Shown: piece by piece, positions 34,809 through 41,378 of the stretch | How positions within the stretch are numbered: the stretch's first letter is position 1 | Layout of the letters: the number at the start of each line of letters is the position of its first letter | NCBI GenBank assembly: GCA_019748195.1 | Contig: JAIEPW010000016.1 | Coordinates: 62,001-126,000, forward strand | Direction of reading: 5' to 3' | From: Bryobacteraceae bacterium | GTDB taxonomy: Bacteria; Acidobacteriota; Terriglobia; Bryobacterales; Bryobacteraceae | DNA length: 64,000 nt | Translations under genes and position numbers: made by a program | Notes under the pieces: generated by a model | What the model saw: the letters and a program-made list of their open reading frames with translations, nothing else | What the model was told of the DNA's origin: nothing | Databases searched by the model: none

Positions 34809-35222
34809 TTACTCCAACGCCCGGCGCAGCAGCCCGGCCACCCGCGCGCGATGGTCGTCGTCGCGGTACGCCGTCCGCGGCCAGAAGAACCCCTTCAGGC
34901 CGTCCCTGGCGTTGCGCGGAACCACGTGAACGTGCAGATGCGGCACGCTTTGGCTCACCCGGTTGTTGAGGGCCACGAACGACCCCTGGGCCGGAAGCGC
35001 GGATTCCACCGCTCGTGCTACCCGCTGCACGCTCCCGAAGAGATGCGGCAGCATCGTCTCCCCCAAATCGCCCAATGTCGCGATATGCTCCCTGGGAATC
35101 ACCAGCACGTGGCCCGGAAACAGCGGGCGGTGATCGAGGAACGCAACCACGTCCGGGCTTTCCATTACGACGTCCGCGGCCGCCTCGCCGCGCGCGATGG
35201 CGCAGAACACGCAGGGCTTCAA
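34809..35222 (-). CDS. HIT family nucleotide hydrolase
   Basis: 137 aa from TTG 35222, giving MKPCVFCAIARGEAAADVV, the normal HIT start with its CxxC; this TTG overlaps the malic-enzyme stop as TTGA. The longer frame upstream lies inside the malic-enzyme gene and is not real. Motifs: FLDHRPLFPGHVLVIPREHIATLGDL and the histidine triad PHLHVHVVPRN. HIT proteins hydrolyse nucleotide phosphoramidates or Ap4A-type compounds. Cytoplasmic. Confidence 0.85.
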   Translation of the reverse strand: MKPCVFCAIARGEAAADVVMESPDVVAFLDHRPLFPGHVLVIPREHIATLGDLGETMLPHLFGSVQRVARAVESALPAQGSFVALNNRVSQSVPHLHVHVVPRNARDGLKGFFWPRTAYRDDDHRARVAGLLRRALE

Positions 35223-36889
35223 TCGGCCCTCACGTACGGCCGGTATCGCGGTGCCCACATCAGGCCGGCGATGGCCCGCTCCATTTCTTCGTCCGCGGCG
35301 GGCGGCGCGACCCCGTCGCTGACCGCCTGCATCGCCGTAGCCAGCGCGATCGCCCGGCTTACCGCGCGGATCTCGTCGAGCGGCGGCAGCAGCGGCGCCG
35401 CGGCATTCGTCCGCGCCGGCGACAACTCCGCCAGCGCTGCCGCCGCCGCCATGAACATCCCATCCGTCACCCGCTCCGCGCCGCACGCCAGCACGCCCAG
35501 CCCCAGCCCCGGAAAGATGTAGCTGTTATTGCACTGCGCGATCGGATAGCGAGTCCCGCCGTAATCCACCGGCGCGAACGGGCTTCCGGTGGCGATCAGC
35601 GCCCGGCCCTCCGTCCAGCGAATCAGATCCTCGGGACGGGCTTCGGTCTTGGAGCTGGGATTCGACAGCGGAAAAATCGCCGGACGCTGCGCATGGGACG
35701 CCATCTCGCGCACCATGTCCTCGGTGAACATGCCCGGCTGGGTCGACACCCCGATGAGAATGGTCGGCTTGACGTTGCGGACCACGCTCGCCAGCCCGAA
35801 GTCGCCCTGCCAGCCGCTCAGCCGTGCGGCGGGCTGCTGATAACGCGCCTGATCGGGATCGCTCAGCACCCCGCCTTCCCGCAGCAGACCGTGCCGGTTC
35901 AGCAGGAAGAAGCGCGAATGCGCCTCGCCGTCGGAAAGGCCTTCCCGTTTCAGGAACTCCGAGAGCTGATCCGCGATGCCGATGCCGGCGGAGCCCGCAC
36001 CCGCCACCACGATCCGCTCGTCGCGCAGCGGCGCACGCCGCGCGTGCAGGCTGGCCAGCAGCGCCGCCGCCGTCACCGAGGCCGTTCCCTGAATGTCGTC
36101 ATTAAAGCAGCACAACTGGTCGCGGTACTTGCCCAGAAGCTCCACCGCGTGGCGATGCGCGAAATCCTCAAACTGCAGCAGCACGCGCGGGAATCGCCGC
36201 CGCACCGCCTGTACGAATTCGTCCAGAAACGGGGCGTAATCCTCCCGCGAAATGCGCTCGTGCCTCCAGCCGAGGTACAGCGGATCCTGAAGCCGCTCCC
36301 GATTGTTGGTCCCGCAGTCGAGCACGATGGGCAGCGTGGTGCGCGGATCGATGCCGCCGCACGCCGTGTACAGGCTCAGCTTCCCGATGGGAATGCCCAT
36401 GCCGTTCACGCCCTGGTCGCCCAGTCCGAGAATGCGTTCCCCGTCCGTCACCACGATCACCCGCGTCTCGGGCGGCGCTGATTCCGCCAGGATCTCCTCG
36501 ATCTGCCCCCGCTGCGGATACGACAGGAACAAACCGCGGGGCTTGCGGTAAATCTCGCTGAAGCGCTGGCAGGCTTCGCCCACCACCGGCGTGTAAATCA
36601 CCGGCATCAACTCTTGCAGGTGATCCAGCAGCACGCGATAGAACAGCGTCTCGTTGCGATCCTGCAGCGCCCGCAGGTAAATGTGCTTCTCGATCGGCGT
36701 CGACTTCAGGGAGTAGGCGTGATAGGACCGCTCCGCCTGCTCATCCAGCGTGGTGACGTGCGGCGGCAGCAGCCCCCGCAGGCCGAACAGCCTCCGCTCT
36801 TCCTCGGTGAACGCCGTCGACTTGTTCAGGATCGGATGATTCAGCAGCGCGCGGCCGCGAAGCGAGACTGCCAGCGGGGCATCGGTCAC
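35219..36889 (-). CDS. Malic enzyme (oxidative decarboxylation of malate to pyruvate)
   Basis: 556 aa, the size of the large SfcA/MaeA type. N-terminal domain with LLPPHVTTLDEQAERSYHAYS and MPVIYTPVVGEACQRFSEIYRKPRGLF. Catalytic and metal region: VVTDGERILGLGDQGVNGMGIPIGKLSLY, QFEDFAHRHAVELL and CFNDDIQGTASVTAAALLA. The dinucleotide fold is VVAGAGSAGIGIADQL. It supplies pyruvate and NAD(P)H. Sequence similarity suggests the NAD type, but cofactor choice is not certain by eye. It sits between a lipase-like hydrolase gene (9 bp upstream) and the HIT gene. Confidence 0.92.
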   Translation of the reverse strand: MTDAPLAVSLRGRALLNHPILNKSTAFTEEERRLFGLRGLLPPHVTTLDEQAERSYHAYSLKSTPIEKHIYLRALQDRNETLFYRVLLDHLQELMPVIYTPVVGEACQRFSEIYRKPRGLFLSYPQRGQIEEILAESAPPETRVIVVTDGERILGLGDQGVNGMGIPIGKLSLYTACGGIDPRTTLPIVLDCGTNNRERLQDPLYLGWRHERISREDYAPFLDEFVQAVRRRFPRVLLQFEDFAHRHAVELLGKYRDQLCCFNDDIQGTASVTAAALLASLHARRAPLRDERIVVAGAGSAGIGIADQLSEFLKREGLSDGEAHSRFFLLNRHGLLREGGVLSDPDQARYQQPAARLSGWQGDFGLASVVRNVKPTILIGVSTQPGMFTEDMVREMASHAQRPAIFPLSNPSSKTEARPEDLIRWTEGRALIATGSPFAPVDYGGTRYPIAQCNNSYIFPGLGLGVLACGAERVTDGMFMAAAAALAELSPARTNAAAPLLPPLDEIRAVSRAIALATAMQAVSDGVAPPAADEEMERAIAGLMWAPRYRPYVRAD

Positions 36890-36898
36890 GAACTCAAT

Positions 36899-37651
36899 TT
36901 ACCGCTTCGCGAGCCTGCCCGCGATCACCTGATAAACAAAGGGATTGAAGGCGAGCCCGGAATGCGTGCCCAGCACTTCCACGTCGATCTCGCCGTCGCC
37001 GGTCATGCACGTTTCCCAGTGCACGATGCCGTCCGACTTGGTGTAGATCGCCGTCTGCCGGACGCTGGACGGGAACAGCCCGCGCAGCCCCTCCACGAAA
37101 TCGCATCCGCAATAACCGGTGAAGCAATCCGGCAGGGTCAGGTGGGGGCGGTCGCGCTGCACCTTGTCGCGAACCAGGTCGCTGATCTGAATCACCGCCG
37201 GATGCGCCCGCACGCCGCGAAACGGCGATCCCAGCGAGATCACGCTCGCCACGCGGAACGGATTCCGCGCCGCCGCCGAGCGCGCCAGCATCCCTCCCAG
37301 GCTGTGTCCCACCAGATGCACCGGACGCGCCGTCTCCTGCCATGCGCGATCGATGGTCTTGTCCAGCTTGCCCATCAGGATGTTCGGGCAGTCCGCGTTT
37401 ACCCCGATCCCGGAGAAAAACGGACGGTATCCGATCCGCTTCAGCCAGCCGTGCATCTCCCGCAGGTAAAGATCGCTGCCCATGAAGCCCGGGATCATGA
37501 TCACCGCGTCACCGTGCCCGTGCGGGACCCCGAATCCCCAATACACCGGGGAGGAGCGCAGGTACAGCCACTCAATCCCGATCAGGGCTTCGGTCCATAT
37601 CGGAAGCGGCACCGCTTCCCGTTCTTCGGAGATGCTGTAGTAGCGCGACAT
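36899..37651 (-). CDS. Lipase-like alpha/beta hydrolase
   Basis: 250 aa, no signal peptide. AVIMIPGFMGSDLYLREMHGWLKRIGYRPFFSGIGVNADCP is the oxyanion and early strand region. VHLVGHSLGGMLARSAAARNP is the nucleophile elbow (GHSLGG), and SLGSPFRG follows. The acid is likely in IYTKSDGIVHWE and the His in VLGTHSGLAFNP. Its place next to wax ester synthase/DGAT suggests an intracellular acylglycerol or wax ester hydrolase, which is inference. Confidence 0.82.
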   Translation of the reverse strand: MSRYYSISEEREAVPLPIWTEALIGIEWLYLRSSPVYWGFGVPHGHGDAVIMIPGFMGSDLYLREMHGWLKRIGYRPFFSGIGVNADCPNILMGKLDKTIDRAWQETARPVHLVGHSLGGMLARSAAARNPFRVASVISLGSPFRGVRAHPAVIQISDLVRDKVQRDRPHLTLPDCFTGYCGCDFVEGLRGLFPSSVRQTAIYTKSDGIVHWETCMTGDGEIDVEVLGTHSGLAFNPFVYQVIAGRLAKR

Positions 37652-37696
37652 CTAATGAGTTAGAGGCATCTGCCTGCGCCGGCGTAACAGGAAATT

Positions 37697-39187
37697 CTAA
37701 TCCCCTACCGATACCGCCTTCTTGCGAGTCCGCACCGGACGGGGTTGCGTCTTGTGATGCGCCTCCGGATGCACTTCCGGAAGCCCCGCCGCCCGCCGCA
37801 ATTCATGGAACGATTCCTCCAGAAAGTCCCGCATGTGTACGGCATCCGGGGCAGCCGCCGCGTCCGAGGTGATGCCGAACGCCAGCTTGTGATTGTAGCT
37901 CTGGATGGCGCAATTCATGCCCATGTCGTTGCCGCACGGCACGTGCGGATAGTACGTCAGCATCTGCTGGCCCAGCGCGTACAGCGGGATCTGCGGTCCG
38001 GGCACGTTGGTGCACACCATGTTGAAAATCGGCGAGGCGAACTGCACGAACGGGAGCGCCGCCACCATCGCCTGCAGCGGAGCGGGAATGGCCCCCGCCC
38101 AGGTGGCCATCATGTGCAGCAAATCGGCCAGACGCGAGTTCTTCAGCGTTTCCGTGCGCCGGTTCACTTCCGTCAGCCGCTGCGCGGGATCGTCGATGTC
38201 CAACGGCACATTCACCAGCAGCGCCGATACCTGATTGCCCAGCCGCCCCCGCTGATCCTCGCGGCGGACATTCACCGGACACATGAAGCGGCAGAACTGC
38301 TTGCTGGTGTTGAAGCCGTGCTTGCGGACGTACTTGGCCACCGCGCCCGAAAGAACCGTCAGCGCGACATCGTTCACGGTGCCGCCCAGCGCTCCGCGAA
38401 TGGCGCGAGCCTCCGAAAACGCGAACTCGTTCCAGGTGATCCGCCGCTCGCCCGCGCACGGCTTGTTGAACGGCAGCCGCGCCGGCGGAATCGCCAGCTC
38501 GGCCAGCAGCGGCGCCACCTGCTGCATCGCCGTGGCGGTCTGCGGCGCCAGGAACGTCTGCAGCAGATTCATGTAGCTGCTCTGCGCGGCGATCATCCGC
38601 TCGATCGTGTCCGTAAATCCCTGGCTCAGCGCGCTGAAGTACAGCTCCGTGGGCGTCGGCAGCGGACGCGGCGCGAATTCCGGCTTGTCCGCCAGAATGG
38701 GCATGTCGTGCGACGTGTCCATCATGATTCCCATCAGGCCCACGCCCGACACCCCGTCCACCATGCAGTGATGCACCTTGCATAGCAGCGCGGAGCGCCC
38801 CCCTTCCAGCCCCTTGATCAGGTGGATGCTCCACAACGGCTTGTTGCGGTCCATCACCCCCGAAAACAGCCTCCCCGACAGCTCCCGCAGCGCGGCATCG
38901 TCGCCCGGCGGGTCGATGTCGACCTCAAGGATGTGATTCCGGATGTCGAATTGCGGATCGTCTTCCCAGCTCGGATGCCCTACGTTGAACGGCGCGGGAA
39001 TCACGCGTTGCCGGTACCGCGGGATCAGGTGCAGCTTGGAGTCGATCAGCCGGATAAACTTCTCCAGCGGCAGCGGGCCCTCGAAAACGCTCACGCTGCC
39101 GATGTGCAGCGGCATCTCCTTGCGTTCCAGGTACAGAAACGACGCGTCGTCGGCCGTCAGGCGCGGGTGCAGGCTGGGCGTTGCCAT
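37697..39187 (-). CDS. Wax ester synthase / acyl-CoA:diacylglycerol acyltransferase (WS/DGAT)
   Basis: 496 aa. Opening LTADDASFLYLERKEMPLHIGSVSVFEG and the catalytic motif KVHHCMVDG (HHxxxDG, residues 139-145) are diagnostic. Later motifs include VNDVALTVLSGAVAKYVRKHG, MCPVNVR, LGNQVSALLVNVPL and TNVPGPQIPLYALG. It makes wax esters or triacylglycerol from acyl-CoA at lipid-body surfaces. Its location downstream of a phasin-like gene and upstream of lipase and malic enzyme makes a storage-lipid role coherent. Gaps of 7 bp upstream and 45 bp downstream suggest one transcript. Confidence 0.92.
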   Translation of the reverse strand: MATPSLHPRLTADDASFLYLERKEMPLHIGSVSVFEGPLPLEKFIRLIDSKLHLIPRYRQRVIPAPFNVGHPSWEDDPQFDIRNHILEVDIDPPGDDAALRELSGRLFSGVMDRNKPLWSIHLIKGLEGGRSALLCKVHHCMVDGVSGVGLMGIMMDTSHDMPILADKPEFAPRPLPTPTELYFSALSQGFTDTIERMIAAQSSYMNLLQTFLAPQTATAMQQVAPLLAELAIPPARLPFNKPCAGERRITWNEFAFSEARAIRGALGGTVNDVALTVLSGAVAKYVRKHGFNTSKQFCRFMCPVNVRREDQRGRLGNQVSALLVNVPLDIDDPAQRLTEVNRRTETLKNSRLADLLHMMATWAGAIPAPLQAMVAALPFVQFASPIFNMVCTNVPGPQIPLYALGQQMLTYYPHVPCGNDMGMNCAIQSYNHKLAFGITSDAAAAPDAVHMRDFLEESFHELRRAAGLPEVHPEAHHKTQPRPVRTRKKAVSVGD

Positions 39188-39194
39188 AAATCCT

Positions 39195-39752
39195 CTAATT
39201 CACAAATCCGGTCACGTCGTGCGACATGATCACCAGGTCCTGCGTGCGGCCCTGGGCGTCGATGACAAAGTCCGCCAGCAGCGCCTCCGGCTGGAAGCCG
39301 AGGCTCGCGAACACCTGCCGCGCTCCGGTCTGGCTGGACGCCATCCGCGCCATGATCTTCTGCAGCCCTCGCGACCGCGCGATGCCAAAAACCTCCTGCG
39401 CCAGAACCTTGCCCAAGCCCCGCCCGCGGTGCGAGCGCGCCACCTGCAGCCGGACCTCGCCCACGTGGCGCGTCCAGTTCAATTCCGAAGTGTGCAGGTT
39501 GCCGTAGCCCACCATCTTGCCGTTCTCCAGCGCGATCACGCTGATCGTCCGGCCGGTCTCGACCCCGCGCATCCAGTGATCGAGCGAGCGGTCCTGCCGC
39601 ACGTCCAACAGCAGGAAGAAGTTGTCTTCTTCCGGAACCGACCGCACAAAGTCGCGGAACACTTCCTTATCGGCCGGCGTCATCAGCCGGAACGTGATCG
39701 GATGGCCGCCGACATCGGAGGTCCACGGGTAGCTGCGCTTTTGCGGGGTCAT
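39195..39752 (-). CDS. GNAT family N-acetyltransferase
   Basis: 185 aa. The acetyl-CoA motif is RLQVARSHRGRGLGKVLAQEVFGIARSRGLQKIMARM (Q/RxxGxG/A pattern), with ISVIALENGKMVGYGNLH as the preceding strands and QTGARQVFASLGFQPEALLADFV after. The N-terminal ITFRLMTPADKEVFRDFVRSVPEEDNF matches the usual opening. The substrate cannot be assigned. Ends 7 bp before the WS/DGAT gene. Confidence 0.85.
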   Translation of the reverse strand: MTPQKRSYPWTSDVGGHPITFRLMTPADKEVFRDFVRSVPEEDNFFLLLDVRQDRSLDHWMRGVETGRTISVIALENGKMVGYGNLHTSELNWTRHVGEVRLQVARSHRGRGLGKVLAQEVFGIARSRGLQKIMARMASSQTGARQVFASLGFQPEALLADFVIDAQGRTQDLVIMSHDVTGFVN

Positions 39753-39792
39753 GGTTCGCTTGTGATTCTATATCAATCCGGTACGGGCTCTG

Positions 39793-39828
39793 GGCGGGCC
39801 GGGAGCGGATGCCGCCCCCGGCCCCGCC
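39793..39828 (-). terminator. GC-rich hairpin after the phasin-like gene
   Basis: GGCGGGCCGGGA at 39793-39804 can pair with CCCCCGGCCCCGCC at 39815-39828. The stem is strong but no U-run follows on the minus strand, so it may be a partial attenuator between the phasin-like and GNAT genes rather than a full terminator. Confidence 0.35.
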
Positions 39829-39831
39829 TTG

Positions 39832-40692
39832 TTAATTGTTGGTGCGGGGGTACATCGCCTTGAAGGTCAGGTCCAGCATCGCGCGCTGCGTCGAAACCCA
39901 CGCCTCCACGCCCTGCCGCGCCAGATCCTGCAGCGTCACCGGCGGGCGATACGTGGCTCCGCCCTGCCAGGCGCGGGTCATCTCGCCCATTTGCTGGGTC
40001 GCCATCTCCATCACCCGGCGCTGCGCGTCCACGTATTGCGTAAAGCTCTCCCGCGCCAGCGATGCCAGGTCCGCCGCCGGCTTGGGGGCCTGACCCTCCG
40101 CTTCCGCGGCCGCGGCTTTCTCCGCCTTCTCCGCCTGCCGCGCCTTCACCCGATCCGTAGCCGCGTGGGTCTGCTCCGCCATCATGTCCAGAAACCTCTT
40201 CTGCGTGTCCACCCAGGCCTGGACGCCCTGCCGGGTCATTTCCGCCATCTGCTCCATGCCCGCCGGCGCCCGGCCTTCCTTGGCGGCCTTCGCCGCCAGG
40301 TCCGCCTGCTGCGCGGTCATGTCGATGAACCGCTTCTGCATCTCGACATAGGACTGCCCGCCCTGCGCCAGCATCTCCAGAATCGACTGCGCCGTGGGAT
40401 TGTTCGCGGCCCAGGTCTTCATCGCGCCCAGCGCCACATTGTTCTGTTGCGCCGCCAGATCGAGCATCGTTTTCTGCGACATCAGAAACGTCTGCAGACC
40501 CTGCCCGGCGAGATCCGCCATGGTCGGGGCCCACGCCTGCATTCCGAAATTGTTCTTCATGGCCTCGGCGATCACCTGGTTCTGGTGCGCGGCGAGGTCA
40601 AGCATCATCTTTTGCGTCGCAACAAAGTTGTCGACGCCCTGGCGGACCATATCCGCGAACAGTGACATAGGGTTAGGGGTCGTGCTGGCCAT
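39832..40692 (-). CDS. Phasin-like protein with six amphipathic helical repeats
   Basis: 286 aa from ATG 40692, chosen for the AAGGAAGGAA ribosome binding site just upstream; a longer frame would run through the promoter. The protein is almost all amphipathic helix and repeats a ~26-residue motif six times: VDNFVATQKMMLDLAAHQ, LQTFLMSQKTMLDLAAQQ, GQSYVEMQKRFIDMTAQQ, VQAWVDTQKRFLDMMAEQ, FTQYVDAQRRVMEMATQQ, VEAWVSTQRAMLDLTFKA. This is the pattern of granule-coating phasins. Divergent from phaR with a PhaR-type dyad in its leader, so it is probably a PHA or lipid granule protein repressed by PhaR. Confidence 0.75.
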   Translation of the reverse strand: MASTTPNPMSLFADMVRQGVDNFVATQKMMLDLAAHQNQVIAEAMKNNFGMQAWAPTMADLAGQGLQTFLMSQKTMLDLAAQQNNVALGAMKTWAANNPTAQSILEMLAQGGQSYVEMQKRFIDMTAQQADLAAKAAKEGRAPAGMEQMAEMTRQGVQAWVDTQKRFLDMMAEQTHAATDRVKARQAEKAEKAAAAEAEGQAPKPAADLASLARESFTQYVDAQRRVMEMATQQMGEMTRAWQGGATYRPPVTLQDLARQGVEAWVSTQRAMLDLTFKAMYPRTNN

Positions 40693-40706
40693 ATTCCATT
40701 CCTTCC

Positions 40707-40723
40707 TTGCTGCGATGCAGCAA
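40707..40723. promoter_or_regulatory. Putative PhaR operator
   Basis: TTGCTGCGATGCAGCAA is a 17-bp inverted repeat with 7-bp arms and a 3-bp centre, containing CTGC-N3-GCAG. TGC/GCA-rich dyads of this shape are the reported binding sites of PhaR regulators. It overlaps the -35 of the phaR promoter and lies near the start of the phasin transcript, so one bound protein would repress both. Confidence 0.6.
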
Positions 40724-40735
40724 TTCCAGTATACT
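40707..40735 (+). promoter_or_regulatory. phaR promoter
   Basis: TTGCTG (40707-40712), a 17-bp spacer and TATACT (40730-40735) place the start site near 40742, about 15 nt before the phaR ATG. The -35 lies in the putative PhaR operator, consistent with autoregulation. Confidence 0.55.
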
Positions 40736-40755
40736 GGGTTCAGCAGCGAAGTCAA
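40728..40755 (-). promoter_or_regulatory. Promoter of the phasin-like gene and downstream storage-lipid genes
   Basis: On the minus strand TTGACT (40755-40750), a 16-bp spacer and TATACT (40733-40728) form a good sigma-70 promoter. The -10 shares the 12-bp palindrome CCAGTATACTGG (40726-40737) with the opposing phaR -10, so the two promoters overlap almost completely. The start site would be near 40721, inside the PhaR dyad. Confidence 0.55.
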
Positions 40756-40756
40756 T

Positions 40757-41329
40757 ATGCCCGGCACTGTCGTTATCAAAAAATACGAGAACCGCCGCCT
40801 GTACGATACCGAAGGCAGCCGCTACGTCAACCTGGACGAGGTCGCGGCCCTGATCCGCGCCGGCCGCGACGTCCGCGTCGTCGACGCCAAGACCAACGAA
40901 GACCTCACCCGCTCCATCCTTACCCAGATCATCGTCGAGGAGTCGCGGGGCGGGGAAGCCGGCCTGCCGCTCGAACTGCTCCGCCAGATGATCGTCACCT
41001 CCGATCAGGCGCGACACCAGTTTCTGGAGTGGTACCTGAAAAACGCCTTTGAAGCCTACCAACGCATGACCGAAGGCTTCCAAAGCCGCATCGGGCAGAT
41101 GGTGAATCCGCTCGAAAGCATGGCCCAGATGTTCCGCGGCGCGCCCGGATCCGTTCCGTTTTTCCCCTTCGCCCCCATGGCGGCGCAGCCCGCCCCGGCC
41201 CCGGATCCGCCGCCGGCGCCGGATCTCGACGAGCTCGCCGAGCTGAAGCGCCGCATCGACGAATTGGAAAAGCAGTTGGACTCCCGTGCCCCGCTAGCGG
41301 CCCGCCCGCGAACCCGCAAGCCGAAGTGA
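40757..41329 (+). CDS. phaR: PhaR-type polyhydroxyalkanoate synthesis repressor
   Basis: 190 aa from ATG 40757. The N-terminal PHB/PHA accumulation regulator DNA-binding domain reads VVIKKYENRRLYDTEGSRYVNLDEVAALIRAGRDVRVVDAKTNEDLTRSILTQIIVEES, which is diagnostic. The middle (DQARHQFLEWYLKNAFEAYQRMTEGFQSRIG) is the granule-binding helical part. A Pro-rich linker and a C-terminal coiled coil (LAELKRRIDELEKQLDS) follow. In known systems PhaR binds PHA and DNA and releases phasin promoters when polymer accumulates. No PHA synthase gene is in the window. Confidence 0.92.
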   Translation: MPGTVVIKKYENRRLYDTEGSRYVNLDEVAALIRAGRDVRVVDAKTNEDLTRSILTQIIVEESRGGEAGLPLELLRQMIVTSDQARHQFLEWYLKNAFEAYQRMTEGFQSRIGQMVNPLESMAQMFRGAPGSVPFFPFAPMAAQPAPAPDPPPAPDLDELAELKRRIDELEKQLDSRAPLAARPRTRKPK

Positions 41330-41378
41330 TTTCGCATTGACATCCCCACCGCTTCTCCCGTAGTGTCGAACCTTACGG

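Noticed and set aside
31719-35222. Search for a short RiPP precursor peptide near the YcaO gene.
   Set aside because: The genes are overlapping or 3-13 bp apart, leaving no room, and no short Cys/Ser/Thr-rich frame with a ribosome binding site was found in the adjoining gaps.
34809-35486. Longer 225-aa version of the HIT protein.
   Set aside because: The extra N-terminus lies inside the malic-enzyme gene and is not HIT-like; the TTG at 35222 gives the normal KPCVFC start.
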